From an uncultured beta proteobacterium (GTDB lineage Bacteria > Pseudomonadota > Gammaproteobacteria > Burkholderiales > Burkholderiaceae_C), in contig CAIVHU010000121.1 in the NCBI GenBank assembly GCA_903905735.1, positions 24,989 to 88,988 on the forward strand: a stretch of DNA of 64,000 nt, written 5' to 3'. Under the pieces are notes generated by a model. The model saw only the letters and a program-made list of their open reading frames with translations. It was not told the origin of the DNA and did not search any database. Positions 52,899-61,908 of this stretch are shown here, in pieces. The translations under genes and the position numbers were made by a program. The stretch's first letter is position 1. The number at the start of each line of letters is the position of its first letter.

Positions 52899-55589
52899 AT
52901 GAAGTCAGCCCCATCGTCATTACCCCCAGAAGAGAGCCCTGAAAACCCGGGTTTGGCGGAACTGGCGGCGAGCTACAAAGCCACTAAAGGGCACTTTGAC
53001 GAGTTGCGCGGCAGGGTCTCCGACGGCAACCCTCCCACCACCGCAAATGCTTCACTAAATGTAGCTACCAGTCATTTTATGACAAGGGCTTGGGCCGGTT
53101 TTTATGGTCCATTGGGCGACGATACTGCGGCGGACATGAACCAGCGCAGCATCCAGCTCGCGCGCCAGATCCGCGACAACGGCATCACCTACAACGTCTA
53201 TGCCGACGAAAACGGCCCGCAGCGGCCCTGGTCGCTGGACCTGCTCCCGCTGATTGTCGATACCGCCAGTTGGAAGCACATCGAGGAAGGTGTGCTGCAA
53301 CGCGTGCGGCTGCTGGAACACCTGATGGCCGATGTCTACGGCCCGCAAGAGCTGCTGGCCTCGGGCTTTTTGCCCCCAGCGCTGGTGCACGGTCACCCCG
53401 GCTACCTGCGCGCCATGCACGGCATCCAACCCGTGGGCGGGCGCTATTTGCACATCGCAGCGTTTGACATGGCTCGCGGGCCTGACGGCAACTGGTGGGT
53501 GGTGGGGCAACGCACTCAGGCGCCCTCCGGCCTGGGCTACCTGCTGGAAAACCGGCTGGCGATTTCGGCGCAATTCGGCACCGCCTTTGAAAGCCTGAAG
53601 GTGCAGCGGCTGGCCGCCACCTACCGCGCACTGATGGACAGTCTGCGCGCCATGAGCCCGATGGGGATGGATGCCCACCTGGCGCTGTTGACCCCCGGCC
53701 CCTACAACGAAACCTATTTCGAGCACGCCTACCTGGCGCGCTACCTGGGCCTGACCCTGGTGGAAGGCAGCGACCTGCTGGTGCGCGACGAGCACCTTTA
53801 CCTCAAAACCCTCAAGGGCCTGGTGCCAGTGCATGGCCTGCTCAAGCGCGTCGATGACGAGTACATGGACCCGCTGGAGCTGCGCGCCGACTCCACCCTG
53901 GGTGTGCCCGGCCTGCTGCAAGCCATTCGCGCGGGCCATGTGCTGGTGGCCAACACGCCGGGCTCGGCGTTTCTGGAGTCGCCCGCGCTGCTGGGCTTTT
54001 TGCCCGCCTTGTCGCGCCATCTGTTCAATGAGGCGCTGTGCCTGCCCGCACTGCCCACCTGGTGGTGCGGCGAGAGTGGTGCCATGTTTGACGCGCTGGC
54101 GCGCCTGCAAGAGTGCACCATCAAACCCACCTACCCGGGCAGCAGCAGCCACGCCAGTTTTGATGCCGTGCTGGGTGCCAAGCAAACGCCCCAGGCGCTC
54201 AACGAATGGGCCGGGCGCATCGTGCGCCACCCCGAGGAGCACACGGTCCAGGCCTACACCCCGCTGTCGCAAATGCCCACCTGGCAGATCAGCCAGGAAG
54301 ACCGCCGACACGCCAGCGGTAGCCTGGTGCCGCGCTCGGTCACGTTACGGGTGTTTGCCGTGTCCGATGGCGCACAGGGCTGGCGCGTGCTGCCCGGCGG
54401 GCTGGCCCGCGTGGCCGGCAGCTCACAAGAGATCACCTCGATGCAGCGCGGTGGCAGCAGCGCCGACGTGTGGGCCCAGACCACCGGCGAGATCGATCAC
54501 GCCACCCTGCTGCACCCGCACCTCACGCCCGAGAGCCTGATGCAGCGCAAGCGCCTGGTGACCAGCCGCGCTGCTGAAAACCTGTTCTGGCTGGGTCGTT
54601 ACACCGAACGTACCGAAAACGCCCTGCGCCTGGCACGCCTCACCCTGGATTGCCTGCACGGCGAAGACCCGTCCAGCGTGCCACTGATGAGCTGGCTGGG
54701 CCAGATGGCGGTGGCCAACACCCTGGTGCTGGCAGATGTGCCGACGCCGCTGCAGGCACCGCGCGTCTTCGAGCGCGCCCTGATCGACAGCCTGGGCACC
54801 ACCCGCCACGCCACCAGCGTCGGGTTTTATCTGCGCGCCCTCAAAATGGCTGCATCCAGCGTGCGAGAGCGCCTGTCGCAGGAGCACTGGCGCATCATCA
54901 CCCGCGCCGAAGAAATGCTGTTTGCCCGCTTTGCCGAGCACCGCCAGCGTGGCGACTTCCCGGTGCAGCAGGCCTTGAACATCCTCAAAGACACCAGCGA
55001 CCACATGGCCGCCATCACCGGCGCGCAGACGGATCGCATGTCGCGCGATGACGGCTGGCGGCTGCTGAGCATTGGCCGACACATCGAGCGGCTGGGCTTT
55101 TTGTCCACAGCATTGAACCTGGCGCTGACCTGCAAAACGCTGGAAACCGACAGCGGTTTTGATGCCATGCTGGAGCTGTTTGACAACGCCATCACCTTTC
55201 ACGCCGAGTTCCAGCAAAGCCGCGACATGGCCGCGCTGGTCGATTTGCTGGTGATTGACCGCGACAACCCACGCTCGGTGTCCTGGGTGGCGCACACCCT
55301 GCGCGGCCGTCTGGCCAAATTGGCGGGCAGCAACCCGAACGAACTGTGCGCCCTGTCGCTCAAAGTGCCCAACCCCAACGCCTGGGGGCTGGCGCAGTTG
55401 TGTGAGCGGGCCCCCGATCTGGTCACCCCCGCCGCGTCGGGTGCAGCGGAAGGGGTCGTGCCGCAATACGAGTTGCTACGCTCCGTGCTACAACAGTGCA
55501 GCAACGCGGCCTACGAAGTCTCGGAAGAAATCAGCGCCACCTACTTCACCCATGCGGGCCTGAGCAACCACAGCGTCGGTGCCTTATGA
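52899..55589 (+). CDS. Circularly permuted type-2 ATP-grasp protein fused to alpha-E domain
   Basis: YNVYADENGPQRPWSLDLLPLIVDTASWKHIEEGVLQR, LTPGPYNETYFEHAYLARYLGLTLVEGSDL; C-terminal alpha-E: ENLFWLGRYTERTENALRLARLTLD. Confidence 0.92.
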   Translation: MKSAPSSLPPEESPENPGLAELAASYKATKGHFDELRGRVSDGNPPTTANASLNVATSHFMTRAWAGFYGPLGDDTAADMNQRSIQLARQIRDNGITYNVYADENGPQRPWSLDLLPLIVDTASWKHIEEGVLQRVRLLEHLMADVYGPQELLASGFLPPALVHGHPGYLRAMHGIQPVGGRYLHIAAFDMARGPDGNWWVVGQRTQAPSGLGYLLENRLAISAQFGTAFESLKVQRLAATYRALMDSLRAMSPMGMDAHLALLTPGPYNETYFEHAYLARYLGLTLVEGSDLLVRDEHLYLKTLKGLVPVHGLLKRVDDEYMDPLELRADSTLGVPGLLQAIRAGHVLVANTPGSAFLESPALLGFLPALSRHLFNEALCLPALPTWWCGESGAMFDALARLQECTIKPTYPGSSSHASFDAVLGAKQTPQALNEWAGRIVRHPEEHTVQAYTPLSQMPTWQISQEDRRHASGSLVPRSVTLRVFAVSDGAQGWRVLPGGLARVAGSSQEITSMQRGGSSADVWAQTTGEIDHATLLHPHLTPESLMQRKRLVTSRAAENLFWLGRYTERTENALRLARLTLDCLHGEDPSSVPLMSWLGQMAVANTLVLADVPTPLQAPRVFERALIDSLGTTRHATSVGFYLRALKMAASSVRERLSQEHWRIITRAEEMLFARFAEHRQRGDFPVQQALNILKDTSDHMAAITGAQTDRMSRDDGWRLLSIGRHIERLGFLSTALNLALTCKTLETDSGFDAMLELFDNAITFHAEFQQSRDMAALVDLLVIDRDNPRSVSWVAHTLRGRLAKLAGSNPNELCALSLKVPNPNAWGLAQLCERAPDLVTPAASGAAEGVVPQYELLRSVLQQCSNAAYEVSEEISATYFTHAGLSNHSVGAL
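53046..53103 (+). repeat. Dispersed element in the CP-ATP-grasp gene, N-terminal coding region
   Basis: AATGCTTCACTAAATGTAGCTACCAGTCATTTTATGACAAGGGCTTGGGCCGGTTTTT. Confidence 0.62.
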
Positions 55590-56716
55590 AGCTGGCCATC
55601 ACCCATGAGACGGTGTACGACTACCGCCCGGCGGTGGAAACGGCGCAGCACATGGCGTACCTGACACCGCTGAACACGTCCAACCAGCAGTTGCTGAGCC
55701 ACCACCTTGAGATCGCACCGCAGCCAACCCAGACCAGCGACACGGTCGATGTTTTTGGCAACACCCGGCATTTTTTCTCATTGCAGGTGCCGCACCGGCG
55801 CTTGCGCGTGTTGGCCAGCAGCGAGGTCCTGACCCAGCCCGGCGCCCTACCGCACAACATGATCGCCTGGGAGCTGGTGCGCGAGCGGTTTCGCTACCAC
55901 GCGGGCGCGGTGTTTGACGCCGCCAACGAGTTCGTTTTTGCCTCCAGCATGGCCCCGCACCACAACGACTTTGCCAGCTATGCCCGGCCCAGTTTTCCAC
56001 CCGGCCAAAGCCTGCTGCTGAGTTCGCTGGATTTGATGCACCGCATCTACCGCGACTTCACCTACGAGAGCCTGAGCACTGAGGTCAACACCCCGGCGCT
56101 GCAGGCGCTGGCGCAGCGCAAGGGCGTGTGCCAGGACTTTGCCCACATCTTCGTCGCCTGCCTGCGCTCCATGGGGCTGGCGGCGCGTTATGTCAGTGGC
56201 TACCTGCTGACCGCGCCTGCACCGGGCACGGTCAAGTTGCGTGGCAGCGACGCGTCGCACGCCTGGGCCTCGGTTTATTTGCCAGGGCAGCTGGCATCTG
56301 ACGAGTCTGCCGCCACGGAGCCCTGCTGGGTTGATCTGGACCCGACCAATGACCGCGCGGGTTGGCCGTCGCCGGGCGAGGACTATGTGACGCTGGCGAT
56401 CGGGCGGGACTTCTCGGATGTGTCGCCCATGCGTGGCGTGATCCACGGCGGTGCCAGCCATGTGCTGACGGTGGGGGTGACCGTGGAGCCGGTGGAATCC
56501 GTCAAACCTGACCTGGATGCCGAGCGCGGGGCAAGACAAAGCCAGACGCAGATGCAAACTCAGAATCAAAGCCAGACGCAAGGCCAAAACCAAGGTCAAC
56601 CGACAGATGCGTCACGTCCTGGACAGCCTTGGGCTCCCTTTGAAGCGCGCGGGCTGAGCCCGAACGCGCCGCTTGGCGACTGGCGTTTCAACCGGGATGA
56701 GGCCAACGAGCGTTAA
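55586..56716 (+). CDS. Transglutaminase-family protein (bacterial transglutaminase-like N-terminal region) with Gln-rich tail
   Basis: MKLAITHETVYDYRPAVETAQHMAYLTPL, GVCQDFAHIFVACLRSMGLAARYVSGYLLT, SDASHAWASVYLPG; ATGA overlap with the upstream gene. Confidence 0.93.
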   Translation: MKLAITHETVYDYRPAVETAQHMAYLTPLNTSNQQLLSHHLEIAPQPTQTSDTVDVFGNTRHFFSLQVPHRRLRVLASSEVLTQPGALPHNMIAWELVRERFRYHAGAVFDAANEFVFASSMAPHHNDFASYARPSFPPGQSLLLSSLDLMHRIYRDFTYESLSTEVNTPALQALAQRKGVCQDFAHIFVACLRSMGLAARYVSGYLLTAPAPGTVKLRGSDASHAWASVYLPGQLASDESAATEPCWVDLDPTNDRAGWPSPGEDYVTLAIGRDFSDVSPMRGVIHGGASHVLTVGVTVEPVESVKPDLDAERGARQSQTQMQTQNQSQTQGQNQGQPTDASRPGQPWAPFEARGLSPNAPLGDWRFNRDEANER

Positions 56717-56957
56717 CCGCGCGGCCGAGCGCAGCGTTAATGGTCTCAGCCTTCTTCTGATCAACGCCAGACCGGGGTGCTTACTGCGGATTGCTCGGTG
56801 TTATTCGGTGAGTGCCTGAAGGCGGGAGAGGTTCTACAAGAGCCGATTCCGGCAGGGCGACTGGGCCATGCGCATGCGGTTTGATGTGACCGATGTTGCC
56901 CCGTAGCAAACTGGGGGGCATCCTGAATTCGTTGCAGAAGATATGCTTCTTTTTCCT

Positions 56958-57020
56958 TGCTATTTATTAAATTAATAGCTAATCGCCCTTATTTTATAAG
57001 AGCTAGAGGCAGATTTTTCA
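56958..57020 (+). repeat. Dispersed element, long intergenic copy including the 5' palindrome
   Basis: TTGCTATTTATTAAATTAATAGCTAATCGCCCTTATTTTATAAGAGCTAGAGGCAGATTTTTC. Confidence 0.8.
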
Positions 57021-57026
57021 CATAAC

Positions 57027-58217
57027 TCAATCCATCACGGCCGCGTACACCATGTCCCGGAACAGCATGCGGTAATACTCGCGCTGGTTCGGGGCCTGCA
57101 GCATCAGGCAGGCAAACATGTCCAACGCCGGGTCCACAAAAAACGAGGTGCCCGCCAGACCACCCCAGAAATAGGTGCCGACCGACCCTGGCACCGGGGC
57201 CACGCCCAGGTGCTTGCGCACCGCAAAACCCAGCCCGAAACCATGCCCCGCAGGCAGCAGCGCGCGTGAGCCGCCAGGGGCAATGGGGATGTCGCCCAAG
57301 TGGTCGGTGGTCATGAAATCGATCGTTTGCGGGCCCAGCAGACGCACGCCGTCGAGCTCACCACGATTCAACATGAACTGTAAAAAGCGCGCGTAATCCT
57401 GCGCGGTCGAGATCAGCCCGCCGCCGCCCGAGGCCAGCGCCGCGTCGGTGCGCACGTCGATCACCTTCATCTGCAGACCGCCGTCCGGGTCGCGTGCGAA
57501 GGGCTCGGCAATGTGGCCGTGAAATTCGGGCGGCACGGTGAACGCGGTGTTCGGCATACGCAGCGCATCAAAAATCTGCTCCTGCATGAATTGCTGCAAG
57601 GGCTGCCCGGCAATGACTTCAACCACGCGGCCCAGCACATCGGTGGCGCGGCTGTATTCAAACACCTGACCTGGCTGGTACATCAGCGGCAGGGCCGCTA
57701 GCTGTTGGGTGAAGTCGGCCAGGCTGCGCTCGCGCGAGCCCAGGCGCAATTGCGCGTATTGGCGCTGCACCGGACCACTGCCCAGAAACTCGTAGGTCAT
57801 GCCGGCGGTGTGGCGCAGCAGGTCGTGCACGGTGGCATCGCGTTGCACCGGGTGCAGCTCCAGCGTGCCACCCTCGTTGACCGCCACTTTTTGCCCGGCA
57901 AATTCGGGGAGATGTTTGGCCAACGGGTCGGCCAGCAGCAGGCGGCCCTGTTCCACCAGCATCATGGCCGCCACCGACATGATCGGCTTGGTCATGGAAT
58001 AGATGCGAAAACGCGCATCGCTGTGCATGGCTTCACCGGTGGCCGGGTTGAGCTGGCCGACACTTTCCAGCAGCGCCATCTTGCCGTGGCGAGCCACCAC
58101 GGCGACTGCGCCTGGCAGGCGTCTGTCGTCCACCTCACGTTGCAACACGGCCATCAACCGCTGCAGGCGCTCGGTGCTCAGACCGGCCTTTTCAGGAATC
58201 ACAGCTTGTAAGGTCAT
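57027..58217 (-). CDS. Serine hydrolase, beta-lactamase/penicillin-binding-like
   Basis: FRIYSMTKPIMSVAAMMLVEQG (SxxK), YEYSRATD-like YSRATDVLG, HGFGLGF. Confidence 0.9.
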   Translation of the reverse strand: MTLQAVIPEKAGLSTERLQRLMAVLQREVDDRRLPGAVAVVARHGKMALLESVGQLNPATGEAMHSDARFRIYSMTKPIMSVAAMMLVEQGRLLLADPLAKHLPEFAGQKVAVNEGGTLELHPVQRDATVHDLLRHTAGMTYEFLGSGPVQRQYAQLRLGSRERSLADFTQQLAALPLMYQPGQVFEYSRATDVLGRVVEVIAGQPLQQFMQEQIFDALRMPNTAFTVPPEFHGHIAEPFARDPDGGLQMKVIDVRTDAALASGGGGLISTAQDYARFLQFMLNRGELDGVRLLGPQTIDFMTTDHLGDIPIAPGGSRALLPAGHGFGLGFAVRKHLGVAPVPGSVGTYFWGGLAGTSFFVDPALDMFACLMLQAPNQREYYRMLFRDMVYAAVMD

Positions 58218-58270
58218 ATTAAATTCATAGCCGGTGGCGCTTTATTTATAAGGGCTTGAGGCCCAAAAGG
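58214..58270 (+). repeat. Dispersed element, intergenic copy
   Basis: CATATTAAATTCATAGCCGGTGGCGCTTTATTTATAAGGGCTTGAGGCCCAAAAGG. Confidence 0.75.
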
Positions 58271-58273
58271 CAT

Positions 58274-59293
58274 TTAAAGATACCGCTGGCGGGCCAACGC
58301 CGCACCGGCTGCCAGCGCCTGCAATTTGGCCAGCGCCACGTCGCGGTTCATCGGGGCCATGCCGCAGTTGGTGCAGGGAAACAGGCGCGCTTTGGACACA
58401 TACTGCAGCGCCTGACCAATGGTGTCAGCCACCTGTTCGGGGGTTTCGACCACGTCGCTGGCGACGTCGATCACGCCCACCATCACGTCCTTGCCATCCA
58501 GCAGCGCCATGAGTTGCGGCGGCACGTGCGAGTGGTAACACTCCAGGCTCACCTGCTGGATACTGCTTTTGGCCAGCGCCGGAAAAATCGCTTCGTATTG
58601 CCGCCACTCCTGGCCCAGGGTTTCCTTCCAGTCCAGGTTCGCCTTGATGCCGTAGCCGTAGCAGATGTGCACTGCGGTGGTGCAGGTCAGGCCGCGCGCG
58701 GCACGCTCCAGGGCTTGTACGCCCCAAGTTGCAGCGTCTTTCAGATAGACGTTGAAGGCGGGTTCGTCAAACTGGATGATGTCCACGCCATCGGCCTGCA
58801 GCGCCAGCGCTTCCTGATTGAGCAGGTCGGCAAAGGCCATCGCCATCTCGACCTTGCTGCCGTAGAAGCGGTCAGCCACGGTATCGACGATGGTCATCGG
58901 GCCGGGCAAGGTGAATTTCATCTTTTTTTTGGTGTGAGCGCGCACCAGTTGTGCCTCAGCCGCATGCACCCGGCCCTTGAGTTTGAGCGGTGCCACCACC
59001 TGGGGCACCTGAGCCTCATAGCGGCCATCGCGGATGCCCATGGTGACCTTGTGCTCGAAGTCGATGCCTTCCACCTGCTCCAGAAAACCGTGCACAAAGT
59101 GCTGGCGCGCCTGCTCGCCGTCGCCAATGATGTCCAGGCCTGCGTCTTCCTGCAGTTTGACCCACAGCAGGGTCGCGTCCATCTTGGCTTGCTGCAACTC
59201 GGGCCCGGCGCTGTGCCACTGCGGCCAGAGCTTTTGCGTCTCGGCCAGCCAGGCGGGTTTGGGCAGGCTGCCTGCGATCAACGATTCAAACAT
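58274..59293 (-). CDS. Cobalamin-independent methionine synthase-like protein (short MetE C-terminal type)
   Basis: LKGRVHAAEAQLVRAHTKKKMKFTLPGPMTIVDTVADRFY, QFDEPAFN, CTTAVHICYGYG, QVSLECYHSHVP, LFPCTNCGMAPMNRDVALAKL. Confidence 0.85.
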   Translation of the reverse strand: MFESLIAGSLPKPAWLAETQKLWPQWHSAGPELQQAKMDATLLWVKLQEDAGLDIIGDGEQARQHFVHGFLEQVEGIDFEHKVTMGIRDGRYEAQVPQVVAPLKLKGRVHAAEAQLVRAHTKKKMKFTLPGPMTIVDTVADRFYGSKVEMAMAFADLLNQEALALQADGVDIIQFDEPAFNVYLKDAATWGVQALERAARGLTCTTAVHICYGYGIKANLDWKETLGQEWRQYEAIFPALAKSSIQQVSLECYHSHVPPQLMALLDGKDVMVGVIDVASDVVETPEQVADTIGQALQYVSKARLFPCTNCGMAPMNRDVALAKLQALAAGAALARQRYL

Positions 59294-59555
59294 GGGCGCT
59301 TCCTCTTTTTGGACAGGTTGCCATGCTATCGCAGCGGCGCCTGGCGCATACTGACGGGGTCATGGCACGCTTACTGCTAGCTTTCTTGCGTCAATGGCTT
59401 GTATTAGCCAAAACTGATGAAGCGGAAAGTGTCTTATGCCCAAGCGTAAACCCCGATGTCACCCGTGCTACGCACTGCTACAGTGCATCGCTTGGTGATT
59501 TGTCCATTCGCCCTGTCATCTTTCAACTGTTTTTTTAACTTGGAGTCGAAAAATT

Positions 59556-60590
59556 ATGCGTATACGCTCAATCAAGTCACTGGCTGTCGTTGCAGCCGCT
59601 CTCAGCACCCTGGCCGCCCTGCCCGCTCATGCCGGCAAGACCCTGGATGCCATCAAAGCCCGCGGCCAGGTGGTGTGCGGCGTGAACACCGGTCTGGCCG
59701 GTTTTGGTGCAGCAGACTCAACCGGCAAATGGACCGGCCTGGATGTGGATGTTTGCCGCGCCATTGCCGCAGCCACACTGGGTGACCCAGAGAAAGTCAA
59801 ATATGTGCCGCTAAATGCCCAGCAACGCTTCACCGCACTGCAGTCTGGCGAAATCGACGTGCTGTCGCGCAACACCACCTTCACCCTGACGCGAGACGCG
59901 TCACTCGGCCTGGAGCAAACCGTCGTGACCTACTATGACGGTCAAGGCTTCATGGTTCCCCTCAAGAGCAAAATCAAGAGCGCCAAACAACTCAAGGGCC
60001 AGACGGTCTGCGTGCAATCGGGCACCACCACCGAGAAGAACCTGAATGACTTCTCCAAGGCCAACGGCCTGAACATCAAACCCGTGGTGTTTGAACAGCT
60101 CGATGCGACCGAAAACGCTTATTTCACTGGCCGCTGCATCGCCTATACCACCGACGCGTCCGGTCTGGCCTCCACCCGCAACAAAGTTGCCAAGAACCCT
60201 GCTGACCACGTCATCTTGCCTGAGCTGATTTCCAAAGAACCGCTCGGACCCATGGTGCGCCGCGGTGACGACGAATGGTTCTCCATCGTCAAGTGGGTCA
60301 TTTACGGTTTGATCGAATCCGAAGAGTACGGCATCACCCAGGCCAACGTTGACTCGCTCAAGACCACCAGCACCGACCCGGTCGTCAAACGCATTCTGGG
60401 CTCCTCTGAAGACTCCGGCAAACTGCTGGGTCTGGACAAGGAATGGATGGCCCGCGCCATCAAGGCCACCGGCAATTACGGTGAAATTTTTGAGCGCAAT
60501 GTGGGTCCCAAATCGCCACTGGGCCTGCCCCGTGGCGTGAATAATCAGTGGAACAAAGGCGGCCTGATGTACGCCATGCCCATCCGTTAA
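59556..60590 (+). CDS. aapJ: General L-amino acid ABC transporter substrate-binding protein (AapJ-like)
   Basis: Signal peptide; KTLDAIKARGQVVCGVNTGLAGFGAADSTGKWTGLDVDVCRAIAAATLGD. Confidence 0.92.
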   Translation: MRIRSIKSLAVVAAALSTLAALPAHAGKTLDAIKARGQVVCGVNTGLAGFGAADSTGKWTGLDVDVCRAIAAATLGDPEKVKYVPLNAQQRFTALQSGEIDVLSRNTTFTLTRDASLGLEQTVVTYYDGQGFMVPLKSKIKSAKQLKGQTVCVQSGTTTEKNLNDFSKANGLNIKPVVFEQLDATENAYFTGRCIAYTTDASGLASTRNKVAKNPADHVILPELISKEPLGPMVRRGDDEWFSIVKWVIYGLIESEEYGITQANVDSLKTTSTDPVVKRILGSSEDSGKLLGLDKEWMARAIKATGNYGEIFERNVGPKSPLGLPRGVNNQWNKGGLMYAMPIR

Positions 60591-60609
60591 ACGGATTCAT
60601 GCATCCGGT

Positions 60610-60656
60610 AGCGCCGCCTGCTGTCGCTCATGCGATACCAGCGGCGCTTCTTTTTT
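60610..60656 (+). terminator. Intrinsic terminator-like hairpin with T-tract between aapJ and aapQ
   Basis: AGCGCCGC (60610-60617) pairs with GCGGCGCT (60641-60648), followed by TCTTTTTT. Confidence 0.75.
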
Positions 60657-60714
60657 AGCATTGCAGAATGCTAAGCGTGTTTCCCCATAAACCGCCTTCA
60701 GGGCGAGAAGCACA

Positions 60715-61893
60715 ATGACCGCAGATACACCCCCACCGAAGAAGAACAAATGGTCCTGGCGCAGCCAGGCGTTTCGTGGTCTGATCTACCAGGTTCTGGC
60801 CATTGGCATCATCGCCGCAGCGGTCTGGTTTCTGGCGCACAACACACTCGTCAATATGCGGGTGCGCGGCATTCAGAGCGGCTTTGACTTCTTGAAGCAG
60901 CCTGCCGGATTTGCCATTGGCGAGAGCCTCTACCCATTTGACTCGGAGCAGCCTTACTGGCAAGCGTTTCTCGTTGGCATCAGCAACACCTTGCGCGTCG
61001 CCATTGTGGGCATCGTTTTATCGACCATTCTGGGTACCTTGCTGGGTATTGGCCGTTTTTCGCGCAATGCGTTGGTGCGAGGGCTGTGTTTGACCTATGT
61101 TGAAGCCTTCCGCAATATTCCAGTGCTGCTGCAGTTGTTGCTCTGGTACGTGGTGCTGACCGAGGTGCTGCCGGACTCGGCAAATGCCTGGCAGGTGGGC
61201 TCGTTCTTTCTGAGCAAAGGCGGATTGAACTTCCCCATCCCCGTGTGGGCCGCCGGGCAGTTTTGGGCCGCCATCGGGGTACTGATCGGTGTCTTGGGTG
61301 CCTGGGTGTACCGGCGCTGGGCGATCAGGCAATTTGAAGCCACCGGCAAACCGCGCAGCATGTTCTGGGTACCCGTGGTCATCGTCGTCGCCTGCAGCCT
61401 GCTGGGCTGGGCACTGGGCGGTGCGCCGACGGCACTGAACCGGCCCGTCAAAGGCGATTTTTCCATTGAAAACGGTGGCGCACTGACGCCCGAGTTTCTG
61501 GCGGTGCTCATTGGACTGACGCTGTACACATCGTCATTCATTGCCGAGGTGGTGCGCGGTGGCATCGCTTCTGTGCCGGGTGGACAAGGTGAGGCAGCAT
61601 CCGCGCTGGGCCTGAACCGGCAGCAGGAGATGAGCCTGGTGATGCTGCCGCAGGCGCTGCGGGTGATCATTCCGCCGTTGACCAACCAGTACCTGAACCT
61701 GACGAAGAATTCATCTTTAGCCGTGGCCATTGGCTACCCGGACGTGGTCTCCATCGCCAATACAACGTTGAACCAGACCGGGCGCGCGGTGGAGTGCATC
61801 TCGCTCGTGATGCTGGTTTACCTGACCACCTCGCTGGGAACCTCGCTGCTGATGGGCTGGTACAACAAGCGTTCCGCCATCAAAGAGCGTTGA
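60715..61893 (+). CDS. aapQ: General L-amino acid ABC transporter permease (AapQ-like)
   Basis: YVEAFRNIPVLLQLLLWYVVL, LYTSSFIAEVVRGGIASVPGGQGEAASALGLNRQQEMSLVMLPQALRVIIPPLTNQYLNLTKNSSLAVAIGY. Confidence 0.93.
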   Translation: MTADTPPPKKNKWSWRSQAFRGLIYQVLAIGIIAAAVWFLAHNTLVNMRVRGIQSGFDFLKQPAGFAIGESLYPFDSEQPYWQAFLVGISNTLRVAIVGIVLSTILGTLLGIGRFSRNALVRGLCLTYVEAFRNIPVLLQLLLWYVVLTEVLPDSANAWQVGSFFLSKGGLNFPIPVWAAGQFWAAIGVLIGVLGAWVYRRWAIRQFEATGKPRSMFWVPVVIVVACSLLGWALGGAPTALNRPVKGDFSIENGGALTPEFLAVLIGLTLYTSSFIAEVVRGGIASVPGGQGEAASALGLNRQQEMSLVMLPQALRVIIPPLTNQYLNLTKNSSLAVAIGYPDVVSIANTTLNQTGRAVECISLVMLVYLTTSLGTSLLMGWYNKRSAIKER

Positions 61894-61908
61894 GCAGGAA
61901 CACACGCC

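Noticed and set aside
53055-54311. 418 aa minus-strand ORF (and 54423..55466) opposite the CP-ATP-grasp gene
   Set aside because: Same antisense artefact; the sense frame has strong domain motifs.
58256-59380. 374 aa plus-strand ORF opposite the MetE-like gene
   Set aside because: Antisense artefact; MetE-like motifs are on the minus strand.
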